A DNA stretch of 64,000 bases from Methylovirgula ligni (lineage in GTDB: Bacteria > Pseudomonadota > Alphaproteobacteria > Rhizobiales > Beijerinckiaceae), in NCBI RefSeq assembly GCF_004135935.1, contig NZ_CP025086.1:1364001-1428000 (forward strand), in the 5' to 3' direction. The position numbers were made by a program, and so were the translations under genes. This document shows positions 53,322 to 62,407 of the stretch, piece by piece. The notes under the pieces are model-generated. The model was not told the origin of the DNA. It did not search any database and saw only the letters and a program-made list of their open reading frames with translations. How positions within the stretch are numbered: position 1 is the stretch's first letter; each line of letters begins with the position of its first letter.

Positions 53322-54068
53322 CTAATGGAACGTCCGCCCACCGTCGACGCTGAGTGTTGAGCCGGTGACATAGCTTGATTCGTCGCTTGTCAGGAACAGA
53401 ATGGCGGCCGCGATTTCCTCGGCCTTGGCGAGGCGTCGCAGGGCATAGCGTGACGTAATGCGGGTTATCGCTTCCTCGGTCTTAAACTCATTGCGGACAA
53501 AAGGCGTATCGACACCGCCGGGACATACGACATTGACCCGAACTTTTGGCGCGAGCTCGACCGCAAGCACTTTGGAAAAAGCGATAAGCCCCCCCTTAGA
53601 GGCCGCGTAGGCGCTCCGGTTGGGAAGAGGCTGGAGCGCGGCGCCGGTCGCGATATTGACGATCGTTGCGTTCCCGCTTTCGAGGAGAAAGGGAAGTGCT
53701 GCACGGCAAACAAGGTAAGGGCCGGTGAGATTGACGCTGAGAGCGAGAGCCCAAAGCGCGGGATCGGTATCCTCGAACGGCTTGGCAATGCTGATTCCCG
53801 CGACATTGACCACGCCATCGAGGCCTTGCAGGGCTTTTGCGGCCGCTTGCACGCCACTGGTCACATTCGCTTCGTCGCGAACGTCCACGGTTATCGGAAT
53901 CCCATTAACTTCCTCGGCGATCGTGTTCGCTGCGTCGCCGTTTTGGTCAAGCACGGCAACCCGGGCGCCTTCAGCTGCGAAAAGGTGACAGGTCGCAGCC
54001 CCGATCCCCGATCCGCCGCCGGTAATGAGAAGCTTCCTGCCCGCCAGACGCACGCCGTTCCCAGCCAT
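53322..54068 (-). CDS. SDR family oxidoreductase
   Basis: A 248-residue classical SDR. The cofactor motif is TGGGSGIGAATCHLF (about 16-30), with DVRDEANV for adenine and NVAG in the third strand. Catalytic Ser lies in NIATGAAL (Thr-Gly variant of the usual Ser site, see SGNATIV), and Tyr/Lys in YAASKGGL. The C-terminus STLSVDGGRTFH is standard. It is downstream of the FAD-dependent dehydrogenase in the same direction, 33 bp apart, so probably cotranscribed. A hydroxyacyl-CoA or alcohol intermediate is the likely substrate. Confidence 0.83.
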   Translation of the reverse strand: MAGNGVRLAGRKLLITGGGSGIGAATCHLFAAEGARVAVLDQNGDAANTIAEEVNGIPITVDVRDEANVTSGVQAAAKALQGLDGVVNVAGISIAKPFEDTDPALWALALSVNLTGPYLVCRAALPFLLESGNATIVNIATGAALQPLPNRSAYAASKGGLIAFSKVLAVELAPKVRVNVVCPGGVDTPFVRNEFKTEEAITRITSRYALRRLAKAEEIAAAILFLTSDESSYVTGSTLSVDGGRTFH

Positions 54069-54101
54069 AGATTGTATCCTTTTATCGCCGCGTCCGCTGC
54101 C

Positions 54102-55538
54102 TTATCTCGAGGACGCGATTGTCCGTCCGGCAATACGTCCGAGCGTGATCCCCCTGAGGACCGACGTCGCACCGACATAGAGATTATAAAAGAGACCGAC
54201 GGTTTCGCCGGCGGCGTAGAGGCCGGGAATGGGATATCCGTCGCGGTTGACGACCTGCGCCTTGCTGTTCACTTTCACGCCGCCGCAGGTGAAGGTATTG
54301 GCGCACATGATCGGGAAAGCGTAAAGATCGGCCTCGTTTATTTCGCGGGCCCAATTCGACTTGGGCGGAACGATGCCCTCGGTGGCTTTTCCGTCGAGAG
54401 CGGCGGTGTCATAGAGGCCTTCGCGCACAGCGGCGTTGTATTTCCTCAGTGTCGCCTCGAGCGACGCAGGTGGCACGCCAATTTTTTGCGCCATTTCACG
54501 CGCCGATGTTGCCCGGATGGGATCCTGGTCCGTCTTGATGCGCGTTTTGATGTTAGGGATCTCATAAAGACGGCTGTCGAACAGAAGATGTGCTATCCCC
54601 ATCTTCTGGCGCATGATGGTCCAGGAAATGTCGTCGTAGATGAATTCGTACCGGTTGGTCCCCTCATCGAAGAAGCGCACGCCCTGATTGTTGACGAGAA
54701 TGCCGTAGTTGACGACAGCGATCAGCGCTTCGTGGCGCGGCGAGCGAGGATCGACAGGCTCGCCGTGGAACATGTCGTATTGGCCGGCCGCCGCGGCCCC
54801 TGCGGCCAGCATCATCTCGATGCCCTCACCCTTGTTGTAGACTCCGCCGGGAGAAACCGGTCGCGTAAGATGCGCGTTAGCGCCGACGTAACGGGTCATC
54901 ATCTCGAGATTTCCCTGATATCCGCCTGATGCGACGACGACATTATTGGCGGCGATCACGAAAAGGCCCTTCTCCGGTGCCCAGCATCGCAAGCCGCGAA
55001 CTGTGCCCACATCGTCGAGGATGAGAGCCCGGCCGGTTGTTTCATAGCGTATGTCGATGCCAAGCCGCTCGGCGCTTTGTGCCAGCGCCTCGACGATAGC
55101 GAGGCCGCCGCCCGAGGGTCCCATGCGCTCCGGCCCCTTTTGCAGCAGCATCGGACTGTGAAAGGTGAATTTGACCCCATGGCTTTTGAGCCAGGCCATC
55201 GCCGGCGGCGCTTCCTCGGCGAGTGCCAGGACAAGTTCCGGATCGTTGAAGGGGTAAGCCTTTACATTCGGCGGCCAGTTGTCGTAGTCGCGCGAGACCT
55301 CGCGCAGCATTTCCGGTCCGATGGCGCCGTGCCCCGCAAGCATGCGGTCGACGAAATCATCGGCGACGGCGGTTTCGTCCTTCATGCGCATCCAGGCTTC
55401 GGTATACCGGGAATTTCCGCCACGCTCGGCCTTCGGCGCCCTCTCAAGCAGAACAACCGATGCTCCGGCTTCGACGGCCGAAACGGCCGCCGAGAGACCC
55501 GCCACGCCGCATCCTATGACCGCCACATCGAAGGTCAT
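54102..55538 (-). CDS. FAD-dependent dehydrogenase (TcuA / fumarate reductase flavoprotein-like)
   Basis: A 478-residue flavoprotein of the fumarate reductase/3-ketosteroid dehydrogenase family, near tricarballylate dehydrogenase TcuA. The FAD motif is VIGCGVAGLSAAVSAVEAG (about 7-25), followed by ERGGNSRYTEAWMRM, FHSPMLLQKGPERMGPSGGG and VVVASGGYQGN. The C-terminal FAD region reads PIPGLYAAGETVGLFYNLYVGATSVLRG. It should introduce a double bond alpha,beta to a carbonyl or carboxylate. GGGAG precedes the start. Two GntR-type sites lie in the divergent promoter shared with the 55767 operon. Confidence 0.85.
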   Translation of the reverse strand: MTFDVAVIGCGVAGLSAAVSAVEAGASVVLLERAPKAERGGNSRYTEAWMRMKDETAVADDFVDRMLAGHGAIGPEMLREVSRDYDNWPPNVKAYPFNDPELVLALAEEAPPAMAWLKSHGVKFTFHSPMLLQKGPERMGPSGGGLAIVEALAQSAERLGIDIRYETTGRALILDDVGTVRGLRCWAPEKGLFVIAANNVVVASGGYQGNLEMMTRYVGANAHLTRPVSPGGVYNKGEGIEMMLAAGAAAAGQYDMFHGEPVDPRSPRHEALIAVVNYGILVNNQGVRFFDEGTNRYEFIYDDISWTIMRQKMGIAHLLFDSRLYEIPNIKTRIKTDQDPIRATSAREMAQKIGVPPASLEATLRKYNAAVREGLYDTAALDGKATEGIVPPKSNWAREINEADLYAFPIMCANTFTCGGVKVNSKAQVVNRDGYPIPGLYAAGETVGLFYNLYVGATSVLRGITLGRIAGRTIASSR

Positions 55539-55564
55539 GAATCGATCTCCCTTGCACTTTTTCT

Positions 55565-55580
55565 AATTACATACAAATTA
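55565..55580. promoter_or_regulatory. GntR operator site 11
   Basis: AATTACATACAAATTA (core TTACATACAA), 27 bp before the FAD dehydrogenase start. Confidence 0.55.
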
Positions 55581-55627
55581 CGACAGAAGCGCTCGTCCGT
55601 CGCCCGCTAATCCCTTAGCTGCGCCAA

Positions 55628-55643
55628 TGATTGCATGCAACAT
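55628..55643. promoter_or_regulatory. GntR operator site 12
   Basis: TGATTGCATGCAACAT with perfect TTGCATGCAA core (55631-55640), within the divergent promoter between the FAD dehydrogenase and the MaoC operon. Confidence 0.75.
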
Positions 55644-55766
55644 TTGATTTTCGGCAGAAGCGGTGATAACCCTTCCGCCGTCGAAGGACACAAACAACAG
55701 CGCGCCGCGTCTTCGGCAACGCAGCAGCGTTTGCATTTGCCCAGACCCGGTCTGACACGACGAACG

Positions 55767-56642
55767 ATGCCAATCGATTACGACGCACTCCTCAAATTGG
55801 AGATACCCCGGACCGAGGCAACTTTCGGGCCCCGTGAAACCATGTTCTACGCTCTCAGCATCGGCATGGGTCTCGACCCCGACGAGCGGCGGGAACTCGG
55901 CTATGTTTACGAACGGGATTTGCAGGCGGTGCCGACCATGGCTGTCGTACTGGCGCAGCCCAGCCGCTGGATCGAGCAGCTCCCCACCGGCATAGATTAT
56001 TCGAAGGTCGTCCATGGCGAGCAAGGTCTTGTCATGCACCGGTCGCTTCCGTCCGAGGGGACGGTCGTCAGCAAAACGAATGTTGTCGACATTATCGATA
56101 AAGGTGCGGGCAAAGGCGCGCTTCTGATCACGCGGCGAATGCTTCATGATAAATCGAGCGGTGCACTCATCGCCACGATCAGCCAGACGATCTTTTGCCG
56201 GGCGGACGGCGGTTTCGGAGGAACACAAAGGCCCGCGCCGGCGGTACATTATTTGCCCGAACGCCCGGCAGATATGACCGTCAAAATGCCGACATCTCCG
56301 CAAGCTGCGCTTCTTTACCGGCTCAACGGCGATCTCAATCCCTTGCACGCGGATCCGGACGTCGCTGCGAAAGCAGGTTTCCCGCGGCCGATTCTTCACG
56401 GGCTCGCGACCTATGGCGTCGCCGCTCGCGCGATCTTGAAGACGGTCTGCGGCTATGATGGCCGCCGGCTGCGCAGTTTGAGCTGCCGCTTCAGCGCACC
56501 GGTTTTTCCCGGCGACACGTTGCAAGCTGAAATCTGGCAGGATGGCGACGTCGCGAGCTTTCGCCTTCGAGCCATCGAGCGCGATCTCGTGGCCGTCACC
56601 AATGGACGCGCGGAAATCCGCCCGGCCGACTGGAGTCAATGA
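55767..56642 (+). CDS. MaoC-like (R)-specific enoyl-CoA hydratase (hydratase 2)
   Basis: A 291-residue double hot-dog hydratase. The C-terminal hydratase-2 motif is complete: [34 protein letters not shown] (about 190-223) with catalytic Asp and His. The N-terminal half is the degenerate hot dog ([16 protein letters not shown]). It hydrates trans-2-enoyl-CoA to the (R)-3-hydroxyacyl-CoA, as in peroxisomal-type and steroid beta-oxidation. The start at 55767 gives [15 protein letters not shown]. Its stop overlaps the etfB start (ATGA). First gene of a seven-gene operon reaching 62364. Confidence 0.9.
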   Translation: MPIDYDALLKLEIPRTEATFGPRETMFYALSIGMGLDPDERRELGYVYERDLQAVPTMAVVLAQPSRWIEQLPTGIDYSKVVHGEQGLVMHRSLPSEGTVVSKTNVVDIIDKGAGKGALLITRRMLHDKSSGALIATISQTIFCRADGGFGGTQRPAPAVHYLPERPADMTVKMPTSPQAALLYRLNGDLNPLHADPDVAAKAGFPRPILHGLATYGVAARAILKTVCGYDGRRLRSLSCRFSAPVFPGDTLQAEIWQDGDVASFRLRAIERDLVAVTNGRAEIRPADWSQ

Positions 56643-57394
56643 AAATGAAGATCCTTGTCCCAGTTAAACGGGTCGTCGACTTCAACGTAAAGATCCGCGT
56701 GAACGGCGACGGATCCGGCGTCGAGCTGGTCAATCTGAAAATGTCGATGAACCCTTTCGACGAAATTGCTCTTGAGGAAGCTATCCGTCTGAAGGAAGCT
56801 GGCGTGGCACAAGAGATCGTCGCCGTATCGATCGGGCCTGTACAGGCGCAGGAAACGCTGCGGACGGCGCTTGCCATGGGCGCGGATCGGGCGATTCTGA
56901 TCAAGACCGACGTTTCGGTCGAGCCGCTGGGTGTCGCCAAGATACTCAAGCGGATAGCGGAGACAGAAGAACCACGTCTCGTCATCCTGGGTAAACAGGC
57001 GATCGACGACGACGCCAGCCAGACGGGCCAGATGCTCGCGGCATTGCTCAGCTGGCCGCAAGGAACCTTCGCCTCGAAGCTCGCTGTCGAGAACGCTCAC
57101 GCGAAGGTCACCCGCGAAGTGGACGGCGGACTGCAGACAGTGAAACTGAAGCTCCCCGCGGTCATAACTGTCGATCTGCGGCTCAATCAGCCGCGTTATG
57201 CCTCGTTGCCGAACATCATGAAGGCAAAAAGAAAGCCGCTGGAGGAAAAAACTCCGGCGGATCTGGGCGTCGATGTTACCCCCCGGTTGAGAATTTTATG
57301 GACTGAAGAGCCCGGCGGTCGCAAAGCCGGTGTGAGGGTGAAGAGTGTTTCGGAGCTTGTCGACAAGCTCCGAAACGATGCCGGTGTGCTCTGA
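56639..57394 (+). CDS. etfB: Electron transfer flavoprotein subunit beta
   Basis: A 251-residue ETF beta subunit, binding AMP and docking acyl-CoA dehydrogenases. Typical stretches are [18 protein letters not shown] at the N-terminus, [19 protein letters not shown] (about 37-55), [21 protein letters not shown] (about 119-139) and the recognition loop [12 protein letters not shown] (about 196-207). The start overlaps the MaoC gene. A perfect 30-bp palindrome occupies codons near the 3' end (57347-57376). With etfA it probably serves the island's dehydrogenases. Confidence 0.94.
   Translation: MKMKILVPVKRVVDFNVKIRVNGDGSGVELVNLKMSMNPFDEIALEEAIRLKEAGVAQEIVAVSIGPVQAQETLRTALAMGADRAILIKTDVSVEPLGVAKILKRIAETEEPRLVILGKQAIDDDASQTGQMLAALLSWPQGTFASKLAVENAHAKVTREVDGGLQTVKLKLPAVITVDLRLNQPRYASLPNIMKAKRKPLEEKTPADLGVDVTPRLRILWTEEPGGRKAGVRVKSVSELVDKLRNDAGVL
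57347..57376. repeat. Perfect 30-bp palindrome at the 3' end of etfB
   Basis: GTTTCGGAGCTTGTC followed directly by its reverse complement GACAAGCTCCGAAAC. As RNA it could fold into a stem of about 13 bp just before the etfB stop and etfA start. It encodes [11 protein letters not shown]. Confidence 0.85.
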
Positions 57395-57413
57395 CGCAGA
57401 AAGGATGATGCAG

Positions 57414-58343
57414 ATGGCCGTTCTTCTCGTCGCGGAACACAACAATTCAGCTCTTTCGGATCAGACGGCGAAAGTGCTGTCGGCGGCTTTGCGGATCGAT
57501 GACGTTGTAGATGTTCTAGTTGCCGGTAGCGCGGCGCAGCCTGCCGCCGCCGCCGCGGCGAAGTTGAGGGGTGTGCGCAAGGTTCTGCTCGCTGAGGCGC
57601 CTTCTCTGGAGAATCAACTCGCTGAGCCAATGGCGGCCACGATCGTCGCGTTGGCGGAAGCCTATGAGGCGATCGTCGCCGCCGCGACGACAACTGGCAA
57701 GAACGTGATGCCACGCGTCGCTGCGCTGCTCGACGTCATGCAGATCTCCGAAATCATAGACGTGGTGTCTCCGGATACGTTCAAGCGTCCGATCTATGCT
57801 GGAAACGCTATCCAAACCATTCAATCGAACGACACGAAAAAGGTGGTTACCGTGCGCACCGCCGCGTTTCCCGCTACCGCTGTCGGCGGCACGGCGTCTG
57901 TCGAACTTGCCGAGGCGGCGGACGACCCCGGCCTGTCGGTCTTCGTCGAGAACCGCCTTTCCGACAGCGCCCGGCCAGAGCTAACCTCCGCAAAAATCAT
58001 CATATCGGGCGGCCGGGCGCTAGGTTCTCAGGAGAAATTCGAGGCATTGATTTTTCCGGTTGCGGATCGGCTTGGCGCAGCCGTCGGCGCTTCGCGCGCC
58101 GCAGTCGACGCCGGATATGCGCCAAACGATTGTCAGGTAGGGCAAACCGGAAAGATCGTCGCGCCGGAGCTCTATATCGCCGTTGGGATTTCAGGTGCCA
58201 TACAACATCTCGCGGGTATGAAGGATTCAAAAATTATCGTCGCCATCAACAAGGACGAGGACGCGCCGATATTCCTAGTCGCTGATTACGGTCTCGTCGG
58301 CGATCTATTTGTCCTCCTTCCAGAACTTCAAAAAGCGCTTTGA
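57414..58343 (+). CDS. etfA: Electron transfer flavoprotein subunit alpha
   Basis: A 309-residue FAD-binding ETF subunit. It begins [20 protein letters not shown]. The FAD-binding C-terminal domain shows [21 protein letters not shown] (about 200-220), [46 protein letters not shown] and [23 protein letters not shown] 57414 is preferred (AAAGG nine bases upstream) over in-frame ATGs at 57405 and 57408. It lies directly downstream of etfB. Confidence 0.94.
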   Translation: MAVLLVAEHNNSALSDQTAKVLSAALRIDDVVDVLVAGSAAQPAAAAAAKLRGVRKVLLAEAPSLENQLAEPMAATIVALAEAYEAIVAAATTTGKNVMPRVAALLDVMQISEIIDVVSPDTFKRPIYAGNAIQTIQSNDTKKVVTVRTAAFPATAVGGTASVELAEAADDPGLSVFVENRLSDSARPELTSAKIIISGGRALGSQEKFEALIFPVADRLGAAVGASRAAVDAGYAPNDCQVGQTGKIVAPELYIAVGISGAIQHLAGMKDSKIIVAINKDEDAPIFLVADYGLVGDLFVLLPELQKAL

Positions 58344-58378
58344 ATCAGCGCGTCGTAAACGCCACCAGAGGAAGCCAG

Positions 58379-59161
58379 ATGACGCGCCAAGCCAAGGAAA
58401 TCCGCTCCGACATCGCCTGGAGCACACGCGACAGGATCGAGGTGCGGGGCAGAAGCCTGCCTGACGAGATTCTGGGTCATTTCAATCTCGGCGATGTCGC
58501 CTTCCTGCAATTGACGGGGAAAGTCCCGACGCCGGCACAATCGAACGTCTTCAATGCAATTCTGATCACGTTGGTCGAGCACGGGATTACGCCGTCGGCC
58601 ATCGCCGCGCGCATGACCTATGTCGGCGCTCCCGAAGCGTTGCAGGCCGCCGTCGCGGCGGGCCTCTGCGGCTTGGGCAGCGTTTTTGTCGGCAGCATGG
58701 AGGGCGCGGCCCGCATGCTGACAGAGGCGCTGCCTTATGGATCGCAGGACGCCGATCTCGATCAGCTCGCGAAACACGTAATGACCGAATTCGATGGCCG
58801 CATCATCCCCGGACTGGGGCACCCGGTTCACAAGCCTGTCGACCCGCGGACGCCAAGGTTGTTCCAGATCGCGGAAGAGAACGGATATTCGGGACGTTAC
58901 GTCACGCTGATGAAGAAAATCGAGCGCGAGGCCGAGCAATCCTCCGGTAAGGAGCTGCCGATCAACGCGACCGGCGCAATCGCCGCGCTCTGCTGCGAGT
59001 TGGGCTTTCCCTGGAAGATCGTACGTGGATTCGGAGTGATGGCGCGCGCGATCGGTCTTGTTGGGCACATCCTCGAAGAATCGGAACACCCGATGGCGAT
59101 TGAGATCTGGCAGCGCGTCGAAGACGAGGCGACCCGCCATATTCGTCCCGAAGCCACATAG
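58379..59161 (+). CDS. Citryl-CoA lyase-like protein (citrate synthase family)
   Basis: A 260-residue short member of the citrate synthase superfamily, matching citryl-CoA lyase-like proteins. It lacks the large N-terminal part of true citrate synthase (about 430 residues). Visible segments are DEILGHFNLGDVAFLQLTGK (about 26-45), SMEGAARML, the active-site-like PGLGHPVHKPVDPRTPRL (about 148-165) with His, and INATGAIAALCCELGFPWK near 200. It should split an acyl-CoA with a 3-hydroxy-3-carboxyl pattern into acetyl-CoA and an oxoacid, or do the reverse. ATG 58379 follows GAGGAAG. An upstream TTG overlapping etfA is unlikely. Confidence 0.82.
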   Translation: MTRQAKEIRSDIAWSTRDRIEVRGRSLPDEILGHFNLGDVAFLQLTGKVPTPAQSNVFNAILITLVEHGITPSAIAARMTYVGAPEALQAAVAAGLCGLGSVFVGSMEGAARMLTEALPYGSQDADLDQLAKHVMTEFDGRIIPGLGHPVHKPVDPRTPRLFQIAEENGYSGRYVTLMKKIEREAEQSSGKELPINATGAIAALCCELGFPWKIVRGFGVMARAIGLVGHILEESEHPMAIEIWQRVEDEATRHIRPEAT

Positions 59162-59197
59162 CCGCATAGCCACGTAGCGCGCGAAACGACAGCCGAA

Positions 59198-60370
59198 ATG
59201 CCCCTCAAAGAACTCCCAGACAGCGACGAAATCGCCCAGATCAAAACCAGCGTCCGGAAGCTCTGCGCCGAATTCGCGCCTGAATATTGGCGCGTGCTCG
59301 ACCGTGAACATGCCTATCCGTCAGAGTTTGTCGAGAAGCTTTCCAGTGGCGGCTATCTCTCCGTGCTCATTCCGGAGGAATATGGCGGTGCCGGCTTGCC
59401 GCTTTCGGCGGCGGCCGCCGTGCTTGAGGAAATCCAGCGCGCCGGAGCGAACGGCGCCGCCTGTCACGCGCAAATGTATATTATGGGCGCGCTGCTGCGG
59501 CACGGGAGCGACGCACAAAAACGCAAATACCTGCCCGGGATCGCCTCCGGTGCCCTGCGGCTGCAGGCCTTCGGCGTGACTGAACCCACCAGCGGAACTG
59601 ATACCTCCTCTATCAAGACTTTCGCTCGGCGGGAAGGCGATCGTTATTTCATCAACGGGCAGAAGGTGTGGACGTCGCGCGCCGAATATTCCGACCTCAT
59701 GCTCTTGCTGGCGCGGACAACGCCGCGGGAAGAAATCGCTAAACGCACGGACGGCCTTTCGATCTTCATTGTCGACATGCGCGAAGCCAAACAGGCCGGC
59801 ATGATGATCAAGCCGATTCGTACCATGATGAACCACTCGACGACCGAGGTCTTCTTCGACAATGTCGCCGTCCCCGCCGAAAATCTGATCGGCGAGGAGG
59901 GAAAAGGCTTTCGCTACGTCCTCTCCGGAATGAATGCCGAGCGCATCTTGATCGCGGCGGAATGCGTCGGCGATGCCAAATGGTTCACCGAGAAAGCCTC
60001 CAGCTATGCGCGTGAGCGTAAGGTCTTTGGTCGCCCGATCGGTCAAAACCAGGGCGTGCAGTTTCCACTCGCCAAAGCCTACGGGCAAATGCGCGCCGCC
60101 GAGCTGATGGTACGCCACGCCGCGAGTTTATTCGAAGCCAACGAAAGCTGTGGCGAAGAGGCCAATATTGCGAAGATGCTCGCGGCGGAGGCGTCGTGGG
60201 CTGCCGCCGAAGCCTGTATGCAGACGCACGGAGGGTTCGCGTTCGCCGAGGAGTACGATGTCGAACGCAAGTTTCGCGAAACGCGGCTCTATCAGATCGC
60301 GCCGATATCCACGAATCTCATCCTTAGCTACATCGCCGAGCACGTGCTCGATCTGCCGCGCTCTTATTGA
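59198..60370 (+). CDS. Acyl-CoA dehydrogenase
   Basis: A 390-residue acyl-CoA dehydrogenase, third of the island. Visible segments include VLIPEEYGGAGLPLSAAAAVLEEI (about 55-78), FGVTEPTSGTDTSSIKTFARR (about 127-147), INGQKVWTSRAEYSDL, and the C-terminal THGGFAFAEEYDVERKFRETRLYQIAPISTNLIL. YQIAPIS in the place of YEGTAQI puts it in a subgroup often found with family III CoA-transferases. Substrate unknown. It is nine bases ahead of the CoA-transferase start. Confidence 0.89.
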   Translation: MPLKELPDSDEIAQIKTSVRKLCAEFAPEYWRVLDREHAYPSEFVEKLSSGGYLSVLIPEEYGGAGLPLSAAAAVLEEIQRAGANGAACHAQMYIMGALLRHGSDAQKRKYLPGIASGALRLQAFGVTEPTSGTDTSSIKTFARREGDRYFINGQKVWTSRAEYSDLMLLLARTTPREEIAKRTDGLSIFIVDMREAKQAGMMIKPIRTMMNHSTTEVFFDNVAVPAENLIGEEGKGFRYVLSGMNAERILIAAECVGDAKWFTEKASSYARERKVFGRPIGQNQGVQFPLAKAYGQMRAAELMVRHAASLFEANESCGEEANIAKMLAAEASWAAAEACMQTHGGFAFAEEYDVERKFRETRLYQIAPISTNLILSYIAEHVLDLPRSY

Positions 60371-60378
60371 GAACAAAC

Positions 60379-61488
60379 ATGCTTCCGCTGGAAGGCCTCC
60401 TCGTCGTTTCTATCGAACAAGCGGTCGCAGCACCTCAGTGTACGCTCCGTCTCGCCGACGCCGGTGCGCGCGTTATCAAGATCGAGCGTGCCGAAGGGGA
60501 GACCGCGCGCCATTATGACTCCGCCGTGAAGGGCACGAGCGCGTACTTTGCTTGGCTCAACCGCGGCAAGGAGAGCATCGTCCTCGATATCAAAAATGAG
60601 GATGATCGCGGGCTTGTCGAACGCATGGTGGCACGCGCAGATGTCTTTGTCCAAAACCTCGCGCCGGGAGCAGCCGCGCGGCTCGGGCTCGGCTCGACCG
60701 ATTTGGTGAAACGTTATCCCGGTCTGACCGCTGTCGACATCGTCGGATACGGACAAGATACGGACTACCGGAATATGCGTGCCTATGATCTGCTGATCCA
60801 GGCGGAAACCGGATTGTGCACAGTGACGGGGACACCGGAAGAGCCGGTTAAGGTTGGCGTATCGATCGCCGACGTGGTGACCGGAATGAACGCTTACATG
60901 GCGGTGCTCGAAGCATTGATCGGGCGCACGAAAAGTGGGCGTGGTAAAGCGTTGGAGATCGCGATGTTCGATGCCGTGGCGGACCTGATGAGCGTGCCGC
61001 TGTTGCACCACGATTACGCGCGCTGGGAAACGCCGCGCACGGGGCTCGCCCATGCATCCATTTATCCTTACGGGCGGGTGGAGTGTCTGGATGGCGATAT
61101 AATCATCGTGGTTCAGAACCCCGATGAATGGCAGAGGTTCTGTTTGGGGGTTCTGCGGCGACCGGAGATCATCAGCGATACGCGATACGCTAGCAATTCT
61201 CTGAGAGTTGCCAACCGCGAGGCACTTGCTGGAATCATCCGGGACGCATTCGGACGCCTGACCAGATCGGAAGCGATCACGAGGCTTGAGGCCAACGGTC
61301 TCGCGTGGTCGCGCGTATCGACGGTCGCCGATCTTTCCGCTCACCCGGCGCTTCGCCGCATACCGGTGGAAACACCGGGCGGCGAAATCCGTATGGTGCG
61401 CTCTCCGGTACGGCAGAAAATCAAGATTGGCGCGGTGCCAGAACTTGGTGCGCAAACCGAAATTGTACGGCGGGAATTCGCAAGGTAG
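60379..61488 (+). CDS. Family III CoA-transferase (CaiB/BaiF type)
   Basis: A 369-residue enzyme of the formyl-CoA transferase family, moving CoA between a CoA ester and a free carboxylate. It begins MLPLEGLLVVSIEQAVAAPQCTLRLADAGARVIKIE. The catalytic Asp lies in AYDLLIQAETGL (about 135-146), followed by PVKVGVSIADVVTGMNAYMAVLEAL and KGR-type GRGKALEIAMFDAVADLM. A TTG at 60367 is rejected in favour of the ATG at 60379. With acyl-CoA dehydrogenase and hydratase neighbours it probably activates the pathway's acid. Confidence 0.88.
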   Translation: MLPLEGLLVVSIEQAVAAPQCTLRLADAGARVIKIERAEGETARHYDSAVKGTSAYFAWLNRGKESIVLDIKNEDDRGLVERMVARADVFVQNLAPGAAARLGLGSTDLVKRYPGLTAVDIVGYGQDTDYRNMRAYDLLIQAETGLCTVTGTPEEPVKVGVSIADVVTGMNAYMAVLEALIGRTKSGRGKALEIAMFDAVADLMSVPLLHHDYARWETPRTGLAHASIYPYGRVECLDGDIIIVVQNPDEWQRFCLGVLRRPEIISDTRYASNSLRVANREALAGIIRDAFGRLTRSEAITRLEANGLAWSRVSTVADLSAHPALRRIPVETPGGEIRMVRSPVRQKIKIGAVPELGAQTEIVRREFAR

Positions 61489-61494
61489 CGAGCG

Positions 61495-62364
61495 ATGGCT
61501 GTAATCGACATAGGTTATCTTCGCAACTGGATCGGTCGCGCGAAAATGGCGACGGATGTCGTCACCCCCGGCCTTGTTGAACGGTTTATGGCGACGTTTG
61601 GCAGCTTTGTATATCACGAGCCTGACGCGGCGCCGCTTGCGATTCACTGGTGTCTGGCGCCTGCTGCCGTCTCGCAGGAGGATCTCGACGAGGACGGTCA
61701 TCCGACGCGCGGCGATTTCTTACCGCCGGTGCCGCTTCCCCGACGCATGTGGGCTGGCGGAGAGTTGGAATTCCATCAGCAGCTTCGGACCGGGGACGTG
61801 GTGACACGCACGTCACGAGTCATTGACGTAGTCGCGAAAACGGGCCGCCAGGGGCCACTGGTTTTCGTGAACGTCGCGCATGAGCTTACGACGCCGCGCG
61901 GCGTGGCAATCGTCGAGCGTCAGGACATCGTCTACAAGGGCGAGATTAGCGCATTGCATACGCACGAAAGCAGCAACCGCGCCTCCGCGCGCGAAGAGCC
62001 ATGTGCATGCGAGGTCGCGCATGCGGAGCATACGCAATCAGTCAAAGTCTCCAGCGTCCTCTTGTTTCGGTTTTCGGCTCTAACATTCAACGCCCATCGC
62101 ATACACTATGATCGCGACTATGCGCGCGGTGCGGAAGGCTATCCGGATATTGTCGTGCACGGTCCATTGCAGGTGACTCTCTTGCTGCACTTCGCGGCGC
62201 GTCTCGACGGTAGGCCGCCGCGGCGCATCATTCATCGAAGCATCGCGCCCTTGTTCGCAAGTTCTGATTTCACACTGAACGCGGCTGGAGGTCGAGGGGC
62301 GCGCCAACTCTGGTGCGCTGATGCGGCAGACGGCCTCACGTCAAATGTCACGCATCTCGCCTGA
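61495..62364 (+). CDS. FAS1-like/HTD2-type hydratase (mesaconyl-C4-CoA hydratase-like)
   Basis: A 289-residue hot-dog-fold hydratase related to mesaconyl-C4-CoA and itaconyl-CoA hydratases. The N-terminal region has WCLAPAAVSQEDLDEDGHPTRGDFLPPVPLPRRMWAGGELEFH, characteristic of this family. The C-terminal catalytic motif is FSALTFNAHRIHYDRDYARGAEGYPDIVVHGPLQVTLLL (about 193-231), with His in AHRIHYD. Related enzymes hydrate branched dicarboxyl-CoA double bonds, fitting an island with a citryl-CoA lyase. Last gene of the 55767-62364 operon, seven bases after the CoA-transferase stop. Confidence 0.85.
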   Translation: MAVIDIGYLRNWIGRAKMATDVVTPGLVERFMATFGSFVYHEPDAAPLAIHWCLAPAAVSQEDLDEDGHPTRGDFLPPVPLPRRMWAGGELEFHQQLRTGDVVTRTSRVIDVVAKTGRQGPLVFVNVAHELTTPRGVAIVERQDIVYKGEISALHTHESSNRASAREEPCACEVAHAEHTQSVKVSSVLLFRFSALTFNAHRIHYDRDYARGAEGYPDIVVHGPLQVTLLLHFAARLDGRPPRRIIHRSIAPLFASSDFTLNAAGGRGARQLWCADAADGLTSNVTHLA

Positions 62365-62407
62365 GGAAGACTTCCAGGTGAGAAGTTATGCGCGCGAGGG
62401 GCGCCGC

